DNA from: Usnea hakonensis
Taxonomy: Eukaryota; Ascomycota; Lecanoromycetes; Lecanorales; Parmeliaceae
Assembly (NCBI GenBank): GCA_013423325.1
Contig: BLJB01000202.1
Coordinates: 586-64,585, forward strand
Length of the DNA stretch: 64,000 nt
Direction of reading: 5' to 3'
Position 1 is the first letter of the stretch. Each line of letters begins with the position of its first letter. The translations under genes and the position numbers were made by a program. This document shows positions 23,924 through 35,373 of this stretch, piece after piece. The notes under the pieces are model-generated. The model worked only from the letters and a program-made list of their open reading frames with translations. It did no database searches and had not been told where the DNA came from.

Positions 23924-24249
23924 GACGGATGTTTGTTCTTTTGATGTCGGTACGGAGCGCTAGCAAGAAGACTGAATGATGATACAAAACAAATTGGAAA
24001 ACATCAAACGACTGGATTACAAGGCAGCTTCTTATACCAATATCCCGAAAAGAAAGTGCTCGAGAAAGGCATGCAATGATTATTAATAACAATAATATTT
24101 CTAGGTTACTAAGGCTGCATACGCCTAGCAACTTATACTTTTTGAAATCCATATCGCACTTGTGTCCTGGTTGAGGCGGGTGTTAAGAATAAGTAGAGGT
24201 CAGGATGATCGTTTTCTCGATTTTGAATTTTGAGTTTTCAAATTTTCGA
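23924..24249. other. P450 upstream region
   Basis: About 325 bp between the P450 start codon and the left target duplication of the transposon. It must contain the P450 promoter. AT content rises toward the transposon, but CA and TG are still present. Confidence 0.5.
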
Positions 24250-24255
24250 TCATTG
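24250..24255 (+). repeat. Target-site duplication TCATTG, left copy
   Basis: TCATTG directly precedes the left terminal inverted repeat and is repeated directly after the right one. Confidence 0.8.
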
Positions 24256-24290
24256 TAGGGTGGACGACGGCTGGCTATATAATAATATCA

Positions 24291-24329
<39 letters not shown>
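24256..24329 (+). repeat. Left terminal inverted repeat with poly-T
   Basis: The first 23 bases match the right end perfectly. Then ATAAT stands here against GTGAC in the other copy, three changes that all fit RIP of TG/CA to TA. A T-run of about 35 bases follows, ending near the two N at 24335-24336, which mark an unresolved assembly position. Confidence 0.8.
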
Positions 24330-24331
<2 letters not shown>

Positions 24332-24351
24332 TTTNNTTCGTACGAATTATA

Positions 24352-25690
24352 ATGCCTAGTAGAGGTAGTTATAGAGGTAGTTATTACTCTAAAGGGCTAG
24401 AAGACTATAAGGACGATATCCTTTATTAAGTCTTTAATTAGTAAAAGTATTATAAGATTATTATTTAGCTTACTAATAATAAAGATCTAGTTATTTACTC
24501 TTATACGCTATAACGTTATTTTAGAAAGTAGGATATCTCTTATAGAGACTTTATAGAGGATATAGAAAAACTATAATAATATATCTATATCTTATTTTAT
24601 CGAGCTAGGGCTTTAAATAAAAAGATATTATAATAGCTTTAGATTAATAGCTTTACTATTACTACTACTAATCTTATACGAATTAGAAAAGAGCTTAGAT
24701 ATAAATAATTAAAGATAAATTAGGAGGCTAAAGATTATATAGATAAAGTTATATAAAGACTTATTAAAGAAGAGGCTAGAAAGGGCGTAATATAGAGCTT
24801 TAAAAAAGAAATATTAATAGAGTATTTTAGAAAGTTTAAATATCTAATAATTAGGTACTCTTTATACGAGACTCTTTTATTTAGATTTACTAACTTCTCT
24901 TAAAGATTATTTTTTTATTATATACTATACGCTCTTTTCTAATACTATTAATTAATAATTTTAAGATCTCTAATACGTATAAGATAAATATATTATTTCT
25001 AGTCTAAATCTTATCTAGTCTATTAATAGTTATAATAAGCTATAGGATTTCGATATTAAAATCTATATTAGAATTAATATCTACTCTTAATATATACTCT
25101 AGTATATAATAAGGATTTTAAATTATATAGCTATTAGTACTCTATATAGCTATCTTAATACGATCTCCTCTCCTACTCTTAATTAATAGCCTCGATTTAT
25201 ATAATCCGATTATAGTATTAAGACTATTCTAATAGCTTAAGTATATCTTACTCTTTAATAAGTAAAAGACCTATAAATAACGTTTAAGGAATATTATATA
25301 TATAGGATAAATACTACTAATTAATAAATTAAGTTATAGTAGGCCTAATTAACTAAGTCTTTTTTTAGGAAATAGATCGACTTCTTTTATACGCTTAGAG
25401 ATTCTAACTTCTTTTCTAAAGATTTACTTCTAGATTAGATTATAATCCTTACTATCTATCTATCTATAATTTGTATAGAGGTTATATAGTTTATTAATAA
25501 ATAGAATATATATAATATACGCCGGTAATTAAATTATCTAAAATTAATATAGGGGAAACTATTAGCTCTATTCTATTATCCTAAAAAAGGGATTAATAAC
25601 TATAGACTTAATCTAGATTAGTTAACCCTTACTCGTCTATATTAAGATATAGAAGATTATAGTAAATTTTTCTACTTTATATAAAATATC
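24352..25690 (+). pseudogene. Integrase-core (rve-like) transposase gene, RIP-inactivated
   Basis: An ATG at 24352 opens a frame (MPSRGSYRGSYYSKGLEDYK) whose stops are nearly all TAA/TAG where CAA/CAG would fit. Family-like blocks can be followed in one order: ITTTNLIRIRKELRYK (~24660-24710), KVI*RLIKEEARKGVI (~24745-24795), a DDE-start-like block SINSY-KL-DFDI-IY (~25015-25075, Asp apparently changed to Asn), RFI*SDYSIKTILIA (~25195-25245), DSNFFSKDLLLD*I (~25400-25440) and a C-terminal NIRR*-NY-KL-GK block (~25515-25560). The order matches the fungal integrase-core proteins I know. These enzymes cut and join DNA. Family call is by memory and assumes CA-to-TA reversal. Confidence 0.65.
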
Positions 25691-26949
25691 TTTTCTTTAT
25701 TTAAAATATTTAAATACCTCTATCCTTATATATAGTATATATTCCGAGTATCTCTATCTTTATATAGAGATTTAATATATATTACTAATAACGCTTCTCT
25801 ATCTTTATATATCTTTATATAAAGAAATAATTACTAATAAAGCTATAGATCCTAATAAGTATCTTTTACCCTTTATATTAAAATAATATAATATCTTTCT
25901 ATATTAGCGAGACTTTAATCTATATATACTATCTCCGATCCCTAAAAATAAATAGTAGTTATTATAGCTAGCTTATTATTATACGCTTCGTACGGAGGTT
26001 AGCTACTAAATAATCTAAGGTCTTAAGCCTTAATTTAGACTTTATAAATATCTAGATAATATAGTAGATTAGTAAGGTCTAGATCTATAATTAGTAGAGG
26101 ATATACGATAGATAGAGCTTTAAGGAGAGGGTTCTAATAAAGGGTTTATAGAGTAGATTTAGAAGTCTAAAGGGATTTTATAAAATTAATATAGATACTT
26201 TATTTTATTTTTATATAACTCTATCTTTCTCTATTCTTTTTTTATACGAGTCTCTCTCTTTTCTTAGAGATTATATCTTCCTCTAATATTATTTTCTTCT
26301 AGATACTAAGATATAATATAACTAGTAATATATATTATTAATTAATATAATAATATAAAGATTATAATACTCTAAATCTTTATTTTATATAATCTAGCTA
26401 CCTCTTTCTTATTTAATATTAAGATCTATTAGATTATCGATATTCCGGATAATTCCCTAAAGCCTTTTTATACGAAGGTACTAGAAGATCTCGTACTATA
26501 ATACTAGCGTACTTAATAGCGAAGTATATACTCTTAACTAAAATAGTCTTTATATAATAATTATAAACCTCCTCTATTAGAGCCTCGATTTATATCCTAT
26601 ACTTAGAGTATAATAGTTAAGAATATATATTAAAGTAGTCTTATCCGATACTTTATATCTAGAAAAAAATTAGTCTCTTTAATATTAAATCGTACTCGTA
26701 TAAATATTACTACTATTCTATAAATAGTATAGACTACTATTATTAATAATAAAGAGATTCCCGGTCTAACTAAAACTATTAAGATTAAGAAGATAAATAT
26801 ATATTCTATCTTTATATTATATAATTAATTAATATCTCTTTAAATTCGATTATAATAATAATTCCCTATTATATAATTATAAGTTATTAGGACTTTATCT
26901 TTAAAGATATCCTTCGTAAACGCCCTAGACTATACTACCTCTTTAATAC
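25691..26949. other. RIP-degraded interior of the TIR element
   Basis: CA/TG-free, AT-rich sequence between the two legible coding regions. No domain could be read on either strand. Confidence 0.6.
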
Positions 26950-27780
26950 TAGCTCTATTTCCGAGTAGTATCTTATATAATTATAGTTAAAGAATATAGG
27001 GTTAGTAGAGCTATCTATAAGTATATCTTTTATATAAAATACTAAAGAGCTTCTTAAAGGAGACTACTTTAACTAGTAAGATAATAGGGAAAAGAAGTAT
27101 CTTATAATCCTAGTTATCTAAAAATTTATATATTATTCTTATACGAAGTATAAGGATCTAGATAATATCTCTTCTCTTTAGATTAAGGTTAAATAAGAAA
27201 AGTAAGAGAAGTAAGCTAAAATTAAAAAGGAGATTAAAAAGGAGATTAAATAAGAACTATAATTTATATAACCCTAGTAATATAGATAATCTTTATAATT
27301 TATATAATATTAATATAATATCTATTAATCTCCCCTTAAGCTTTCTTCCTCTATACGACTACCTCTTACTTATAAAAGATCTTAATATAAGATTTTATTA
27401 TTACTAGATAATAAAGATAAGATCTCTACTAAGCCTTTTATCTCTATACGATTAATAGATTATATAGTATTATTTTTTACTTAGTTACCCTTATCTTTTT
27501 CTAAGCTTTCTAAGCTTTTATCTTCTACCCCCTTCTTCTAGAAAAGGATAATCGATAATAAAGTATAATTAGAAGTATTGATAAATAACGGGTATATAAT
27601 ATTAAAAGTATTATTAAGTAATAAGATATTTGTATAACCTTTTTTTCTAATATCTCCTTCCCCTCCTCTAGAGGATAGATAGGGTTATACGAGATTAGGA
27701 TAAAGGCCCCTTAATTAGGCTAAAGGGGATTAAAATAAGTAAGAAGATTAAAGAAAAAGTAGAAAAAAGAAGGCTTAATA
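26950..27780 (+). pseudogene. Second degraded coding region of the TIR element, Gln/Lys-rich
   Basis: Around 27120-27330 one plus-strand frame contains more than a dozen TAA/TAG codons exactly where Gln would make a KQEKQ / KKEIKKEIKQEL-type coiled segment. The same frame upstream reads ISSL*IKVK and GDYFN**DNREKKYL. This strongly suggests a second gene of the transposon, or a 3' extension of the first, but I recognise no family. Confidence 0.4.
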
Positions 27781-28739
27781 AATTTATTATCTTCTAAATA
27801 AGATATATATTAATACTACTAGGGGTATTCGTACGAAGGCGTCTTAGAGTAGAGTATCTTTTAATAAGACTTAGAGTATATCTCTACTTTTAGAATTATA
27901 TTTAAATTATTTTTAATAAGGGTATCTTATATAAATATAATATATTAATTTAAATTTCTAATCTATTACTTTCTACTTTATTTAATACTAACTACTTTAT
28001 ATAAAGAGTCTAATTTAGCTTTATTTTATATAAAGATAAAGATTACTAGTCTTAAATATTATATAGAGGTATAGACTCGTTATTTAAGTATAAGATAATA
28101 TATTAGATATATACTAATATATAATAAATAAATAGATAAATAAATAGAAATAAAACTCTTTATATATATTTTAGAGAACTATAAGGTTCCCCTATAACCC
28201 CGAAGGGTCTAGTAGCTTCCTCTCTCCCTACTTTAGCCCTAGTAGCCGTTACCGGATTAACCTATAATTATCCCTTAGAGATTAAGATCTTAAGCCGCCG
28301 CGAGATAGTAAATAATAATTATCTAATCTATTATTTCTATTATTATCCTAAAAGTATCGGAAGCTATAATCCTACTATTTATAATTAGCGTATACCTTAC
28401 TAAAGTACCCTAGAAGGTAGTAATACTCTAGGAAAGGGCGGAGACCTAGGCCCCTCTAATATTAATAATAAGTACGTAATAGTACTTACCCCTAACTCTA
28501 AATTAAGATTATATTAATATAGCTTAGATAATACGATTCTATTTAATATAGTAAGATTATATTAAATACGAATATTATATCTATATCTAGAAGGGCTAGA
28601 ATCGTAAGCTATCTAGATATATATACCTACCCCTATATCTACTATTATCCTATTAGAAGGATAGAGTACTAATTAATAGAAATACTAGCTAAAACTATTA
28701 AGACTATATTATAGATAATAAGAGCCCTATTATATAAAG

Positions 28740-29290
28740 TTAACTAACTAACTTAAATAGTAAGAGAAATAGTAAAGATAATAAAATAAGATAATAGCTT
28801 CGTATATATATTAATAATAGTAGGGGAGGGCTTAGTAGATTAGTAAAGATAATAGTAGTACTATTATATAAAATCTAGATTAATAAGATATTTTAATAAA
28901 TACTACTATTATAGCTATAATATAGTATCTATAGTAGAGGGAGAAAGCTACTTACTTAGTAGTAATAATAATAGTAGTAATAGCGATAGAGAGGAGCTTT
29001 ATATAGAACTAATTAGCTAGATACTCGTATAATTAAAAAGATAGATATCTATTACTTATCTAATAGTATAGTTATAGTAGTAGTACTATAAATCTAGTTA
29101 GTTATATACTCGGATATTTAAAATATAAGGATATAGTAACTTACTTAGTAATAATAATAATAGTAATAAGGGAAGCTTCGTATAGAGCTAGTTAGCTATA
29201 TACTCGTACGATCAGAGAGATAGGTATCTATTACTTACCTTAGTAGTAGTAATAATAGTATTAGTAAGGAAGAAGAAAAGAAAGAAAGTA
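28740..29290. repeat. Degenerate subterminal tandem repeats of the TIR element
   Basis: CTTACTTAGTARTAATAATAATAGTARTAA followed by a CTTYRTATAGARCTARTTAGCTAKATACTCGTA-like block occurs twice, starting at about 28951 and 29140, with a period of about 190 bp. Related ATAGTAGTA-rich sequence extends left to about 28740. It lies near the right end of the original transposon (before the gypsy insertion) and could be transposase-binding subterminal repeats. Confidence 0.5.
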
Positions 29291-29296
29291 GAATCT

Positions 29297-29301
29297 TTAT
29301 A
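29297..29301 (+). repeat. Gypsy target duplication TTATA, left
   Basis: TTATA directly precedes the left LTR and recurs directly after the right LTR. Confidence 0.8.
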
Positions 29302-29546
29302 TGTCAAGGTTCAGGCGAGGATTCACGGGCGTAAGGATTTGGTATTAATGATTTATCTCTAACTATAAGTGGAGGCTAGTTATATAAGACGAATACGAAG
29401 AGGAAAAAAAGAGGAAGAGAGTTCGCTTAAAAGATTTACCCTTTAAATATCTATACCCCGTACACTAGTAATCGATATATATATTTAGAATAAGTAAATA
29501 TAGATTTAAATATTATATACTATATATATATTAAGAAACCGTAATA
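29302..29546 (-). repeat. 3' LTR of the gypsy element
   Basis: 245 bp, collinear with 34889-35133. Plus-strand left end TGTCAAGG is intact; the right end is mutated to GTAATA (for GTGACA). It is the 3' LTR because the element reads on the minus strand. Confidence 0.88.
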
Positions 29547-29548
29547 GT

Positions 29549-29562
29549 ACCCCCCCCTTAAG
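29549..29562 (-). other. Polypurine tract of the gypsy element
   Basis: On the minus strand CTTAAGGGGGGGG lies three bases before the 3' LTR, the expected place for the plus-strand primer. It confirms the minus orientation of the element. Confidence 0.7.
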
Positions 29563-32500
29563 ATCGGACTCCGGACGATTTAGATTTAGTACTTTCTAAG
29601 CGGATAGATATAAATAAGTTATCTTCTAAATTAAAATTAGACTCTATATTAAAATTGTTAGGGTTTTCTTTATATATAGTCTAAGTAGTATAATTAGCGC
29701 GTTCTAGGTATTATTTAAAGTAGTTATTTAGGGCCTTAAAGACTATATAAATATATTTAAAAGATTTCTAAATATAGTAGTAAATATCTTCCTATTTAAT
29801 TCTAAATTTTAGAGTACTACGCTCTATTTTATTATCCTCGATTAACTCGATAATCTAGATATCTTAATTTTAGGCGTTAAGGGAAAGAAATAGGATCGGG
29901 GGAGCTTAGCTAGAGACTAGATTAGAGGCTATAGATTATAAGAGATTAGTATAAAAGATATTATAATAGGACTAATTTAAAGGGAGCTCTAATTAATAAA
30001 TATAAGTTCTAATATTTTTAATAATAGAGAAGGGCCCCTTAAATTTCTCTAAAAGCTTTTTAGAGGTATATTAAAACTATAGATTTCTAGCGTCTAGCTA
30101 TACTAAGTTACGGGCTTAATATTTAGGCGTAGGTTATTAGTTTCGATTAGCGAATTCTTCTTAGGAGGCCTAGATAAGTATTATTTAGATATTTATAATT
30201 TTATTAATATAGTCTATTTATAGGGCGAAGCCGTTAATATATAGCTAGTCCTTAAGTTACTAGTAGTTTATAATATAATCTTCCTAATAGGAGCTAGATT
30301 TAAAATCTATATAGAGGTACTAGTCTAAATTTATAAAGAATAAGGTAAACTAGATAGCTTCTAAAAGATAATTATTAATAGTAAATTTAATTAAAGGGAG
30401 CTATTTTATCTAGTTATCTTAAAAGAAGTTTATAAAGACCTTTAAATATTATTCTAGTATTATATTAGCTCGCTTAGTCTAGCTATCTATTTCTAAATAG
30501 AAAGTAGTAGAGAGGCTAGCCTTAATTCTATAATAAATATATAATTCGTACTAAAAATAATTTTCGAACTACGTATCCTAATTAATAATAAAATTATAAG
30601 GGAGCCCGTAGTTCTTCTAGATATAAAGATAGAAGGTATAGGCCGTATCTTTAGCTATAATTCTATTTATAGAAATATATTTTACTATTTTTATTAACCG
30701 GTCTATAATTATAAAGATATTAATATACTTCTAGCCGTAATAGTCGATATTTAGAGGTAACCCGATAATAAAATCTATCGAGATATAGGCCTATTATCTT
30801 CGTAGTATAAATAGAGGCCTTAAAAGTCCTAGATATTTTTTATAGAAGACTTTAATACGGGCGTAATTATAGTAGTTAGTAACGAATTATTTTACGAAGT
30901 TAGAAATTCCTAGCTAGTAGTATAAATAGATTAAAATCTTATAGATTTTAATACGGCCTAGGTAACCCGCTATAGGCGTATTATAAATAAGTTTAATAAG
31001 GCGTAAGCGTAGCTTATTATTATTAAGGATAAAGAGCCTATCTCTAAAGTAGACCCTATTATTATATAGTTTATATTCCGATAGGGGGAAGCCCTTTAGC
31101 TTCCGAGTATCTATCTATAGAGCGTTAATTATAGTCTAGGCTTACTCGCTATCTACGTAGACTAACTAAATAGTATCTTCTAAATCTAGTTTGGTTTCCG
31201 GATTAGGGTAAAGCTTATCTAGCTCTAAATTAGAGATAGGGGTAATAGATCTCGAAGCTTCTCTATTTAAGATAGAGGCTAATAGTATTATTCGGATTAA
31301 GGGGATATCTCTTCTTTAGACTCGGATTTAGATATTAAGATTCCTAGGCTTAAGGACTATTTATTATTAGAGATTAAGATCCTTTTAGGGCTTAATCTAG
31401 CGGGTTAAAATATCTATATACCTATTTAAAATATCTAGATAATAGATAATTTTAAAGTTAAATTTAAAAAGAAACTCGGACTAATAGGCTTAATAACGAC
31501 TAAAGAGTTTAATAGATATAAAGTATTTTAGATTTTTATAGTTAAAGATTATAAATATAGACTTTTATATATTTTCGAGTTTAGATTATTAGAGCTCGAA
31601 GGTATAAATAATTATTAAGAGCTTCTTATTATAGATCTTATAATTATACTCTATAGGGGATATTTTAATCGAGAAATAAACTATAAGCCTAAAGGCCCTT
31701 TAGAGATTATATTAAAATATTATCCTTACTACTATTTTATTAGAAGTATTAGTCTTAATAATAATCTACTTTTCTAGATTAAAGTATTATAGGATTAGGG
31801 CCGTAATAAAGGCGAGTTTTAAGGTATTAAAGACTTCTTAGTAACTAGAATCCTATTAGAACTTAACCTCCTTTTTAGTAAGTTTAGTAAGTAGTTTAGC
31901 GAGTAGTAAGAATCCCCTAATAAATTATTAATAGAAGTTCGCGAAGTCTAAAAAAGCTTAAATATCCTTAATATAGATTAAGATTAACTATTCGGTAACC
32001 GCTAAGAGCTTATTCGGATCTATTTAAATATTATAGGTAGTAATTATTAGGCCTAAATAATATATCTCGTTTACGCTAAAAATATATTTATTAATATTAA
32101 CTTAGAGGCCTACCTCGCGGAGCCTAGTAAGTACGAGTTTTATATACTAGATATACTCGACTTTAGAATTACTATAGATTAGAATATTATTAATATACGC
32201 GATATAGAAATCGTCTAGATACTTATATAAAAGGTTATTTATATATTTTTAGAATATAGATAGGGCCTTATAGAGCCCGAAATTTATAATAAGGGACTTA
32301 TAAAGTCTATAATAAATATAGAAAGTAGTTTTCTACTCCTTCCTAGAGGCTATTCTAATTTTATTAAATATAGTAATAATATCTAGCTTAGTAAAGTACT
32401 TAGTATAATAAATTTTAATTAGAGTCTTTTAGATTAAAGGAATTAAATATTAATTCTTAATTATAATAGCGTTAAGTATTTAATAATTAATATATAGGTA

Positions 32501-34888
32501 TAGTCTACTTCCGGGTTTATAGATAAAAAGGATAGGGGATATAACTAAGGACTTACTAGAGCGAATAAATCCCTTTATAAAATTATTATCTAGAAATTTT
32601 TTTAAAACTTCGAGTTCTTCCTTAAATATATTATATAAGGGCTTAAATAGGGGCTAAGTTCTAAGGGCTAGCTTAATTTTATAGTTAATTTCCTAATAGG
32701 GGGGTAGCTTATCGACTACTATTTAGGAGAAGATATCTAGGTACTTATAATATTCTTTAAAAAAGATAATATTAGGGTTAATTTAGATTTTCGGCTTAAG
32801 AGCCTTCTTAATATTCTATATTATAGTAATAAAGATTTCTATACCCGGCTTTTTACTTAAAAGCGTAAAGGGTATAGCCCCTATAATATAAATTAATAAG
32901 GGCTTAGACTTAGATTTTTTAGAGGGTTAGAGGGGGTTAGTAGCCTATAGAGCGGTTATAATTAGATTAATAAAAAGCCTTACTTATCGCTACTAGTCTT
33001 TATAACTTCGGGTTAAAATATAAATTAGTAAAGACTTAATTTCTAGGGGGGTAGATACTAGGATTCTAGAGGTTAAAAGCGAAATAGAAGGACCTTTAGT
33101 AAACTCTAAAGTTACCCCCTCGAAGGAGAGTATATTCCTATTTACCCTAAAGTAAAGATTAACCTCGTATTTTTCTATCTATAGGAGGCCGATAATAATA
33201 TTCTAGTTCGAAAGGTCTATAATATAGAAGATTATAGAGATTAGTTCGTAACCTAGAATAAGAAAATTATAATAGGTAATATAAATAATAGGGCCGGAAG
33301 CGGCGGGCTTTCTATTAAATCTATCTAGATCTCTAGGGGTTATAAGGGGGGTTAAGGGTATTTTATTAATTTACATATAGATCGTATTAATAAAACTCTT
33401 AAAAGAAGCTCTAGTATTAAGTAGTATTTTAGCTATATAATCTATTTTATTTAATTCTACCTTATATTCTAATATAAGATAACTATTAAGATAAGGCTTA
33501 GAAATTAAAGCTTTTAAGATACTAGAATTTAATCTTAAGAGAGGTTATTTAATAATCGATTATTCCTATATATAATAGTATATAGAGATTATACTTTTCC
33601 TAACTTATCCCCTTCTAGAGTTACTAACGCGGTAAGAGTAGTCGTAATTAAACGAATATTAGTACAATTTAATAATTTCTTATTATAGTTAGCGGTATAA
33701 TACCTCGGCTCCTTATAGTATAGATAGAGCTAGTTATTATAATAGCGTTATTTCTTTTCTATTATAAAGGGTCCCTAGGGTCTAGAGTCTATCTTTAATA
33801 GATTTATAGCTATATTTCTATTATTAGTAAATATATATATATATTCTTCGGGGGTATAGATATATACTATCGGCGTAGATATAGGGTTAGTAACGAATTA
33901 GATTATCTTAGAGCCTAATTTATCGAAATACTCTTTATATTATTAATCCCGAATATCTCTATACTAGTATTTATTAACTAGTTTATTAAAGCTAAGTTTA
34001 AAGACTCTTATATCTACTAGATAATTAGAGAGCTCTTAATATAAGCCATTCTAGAGGTAGAATTTCTAGGTCTCCTTATTAAATCCGGTATTATTAATCT
34101 TAGAGAGAAATAAGGATAGATATTCTAAAAATAATTTATTTATTTATTATAGTTTTAGAATATATTATTATATAGTATTTTTAATATCTAAGTCTTTAAA
34201 ATTTAAACGTAAGGCTATAATAAATTCCTTAATATTCTTAATATAGATTATACTATTCTCGTTTATTCTTAGATATATCTAGTTTCTAGCCTTCCCCTCG
34301 AGATATCTATAGACGTATTAGACCTTAGATACTTTAATTAGGTACTAGTCCGCATTATCTCTTAGCTTAAAATTAAGTTTTATAAGCTATTATTCTAGAG
34401 TAGCTTAATCCCCTAAATAAAGGGGCGGATTAGGACTCTTTATAGAGTACTTAGAAAATAGTATCTTAGGGTTAATCTATAAGGGGCCCGAATTAAGGGC
34501 GTAGATAAATTACAAGTTAAGGTCTATAATTTACCCCTAGTAATTAATAATAGAAGCGTTAGACTCTTATTAGTACTTCTCTAGCTAGATAGTAATATTA
34601 ATTTCTAACTAATTATATTTATTTTATAAGTCTATAATCTCTATATTACTACTAGTAAAGGCTATTTCGAATATCTTTTATATTTAATCTAAATCTTTAA
34701 TAACTACTTTTAGTAGGATATCCTTATTATTAAGCTCTACTAAGATTATTTTAACCTAGTCGTAGAAAATTAATTAGTCGTCTAGTAGAATAGTACTATT
34801 AGGTTTAGTTAGACTAAAAGATTAAAAAAAGGATCTAGATATAATAATAAAAGATAATAATAATATTATAATTAAATAGTATTCGTAA

Positions 34889-35133
34889 TATTAAGGTTTA
34901 GACGAGGATTTACGGGTATAAAGATTTAGTATTAATAATTTATCTCTAACTATAAATAGAGGCTAGTTATATAAGATAAATACGAAGAGGAAAGAAAGAG
35001 GAAGAGAGTTCGCTTAAGAGATTTACCCTTTAAATACCTATACCCCGTACGCTAGTAATCGATGTGTGTATTTAGAATAAGTGAATATGGATTTGAATGT
35101 CACATGCTATGCATGTGTTGAGAAACCGTGACA
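34889..35133 (-). repeat. 5' LTR of the gypsy element
   Basis: 245 bp. The plus-strand left end is mutated (TATTAAGG for TGTCAAGG) while the right end GTGACA and about 50 bp before it keep CA/TG dinucleotides. RIP therefore fades at this edge. Confidence 0.88.
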
Positions 35134-35138
35134 TTATA
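35134..35138 (+). repeat. Gypsy target duplication TTATA, right
   Basis: TTATA directly follows the right LTR, matching the left flank exactly. Confidence 0.8.
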
Positions 35139-35312
35139 TAAAGAAAAATTTTTATGCGCTAAGGCTAGCCCTATTTAGGCCTAGCTACTACTCTCATTAA
35201 TTCTATAGCTATATAAAGTCATACAGAAAGTAATTAATCAATCTATAGACTCGTACGAGTATTAGGGAAGTATAGAAAGTATTTAGATATCAGACGAATG
35301 GTGTGCGAAAAA

Positions 35313-35367
35313 GAAAAAAAAAAAATCAGGTTTGATATTGTCACATAGCCAGCCGTCGTCCACCCTA
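35313..35367 (-). repeat. Right terminal inverted repeat with poly-A (poly-T on minus)
   Basis: The reverse complement begins TAGGGTGGACGACGGCTGGC, continues CTATGTGACAATATCAAACC and runs into a T-rich tract. It is the less mutated of the two ends and best represents the original terminus. Confidence 0.8.
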
Positions 35368-35373
35368 TCATTG
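35368..35373 (+). repeat. Target-site duplication TCATTG, right copy
   Basis: TCATTG directly follows the right terminal inverted repeat, matching the left flank exactly. Confidence 0.8.

Larger units (their letters stand above)
29302..35133 (-). mobile_element. Ty3/gypsy LTR retrotransposon, RIP-degraded, minus orientation
   Basis: Complete element of 5832 bp: 245-bp LTRs at both ends with TGTCA...TGACA termini, flanked by the 5-bp duplication TTATA. Read on the minus strand, the polyprotein shows the reverse-transcriptase core AYINNILIYSNSK at about 32155-32205, where the original YIDD has become YINN, the change expected from G-to-A RIP. Downstream on that strand come KYLG-like, MDP-K-like, FANFYQQFI- and LTKLTKK-like blocks, the usual gypsy RT/RNase H order. 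A polypurine tract lies just before the 3' LTR. Many stops make it non-functional. It inserted about 234 bp from the right end of the TIR transposon. Confidence 0.9.
24256..35367. mobile_element. Large TIR DNA transposon with integrase-core gene, RIP-degraded, carrying a nested gypsy element
   Basis: The left end reads TAGGGTGGACGACGGCTGGC, and the reverse complement of the right end starts identically. The match continues past CTAT, differing only at A/G and T/C positions, then shares AATATCAAA and a poly-T. The flanks carry a 6-bp direct repeat TCATTG (24250-24255 and 35368-35373). Removing the gypsy insertion and its duplicated TTATA leaves about 5275 bp. Just inside the left end lies a RIP-killed gene matching the fungal integrase-core family. 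TIR plus integrase-type gene recalls Ginger-like elements, but the exact superfamily is not established. Confidence 0.85.

Noticed and set aside
28951..29290. Possible CRISPR-like array
   Set aside because: Only two degenerate long units in RIP-mutated fungal DNA; no short regular repeats with unique spacers. Recorded as subterminal repeats instead.
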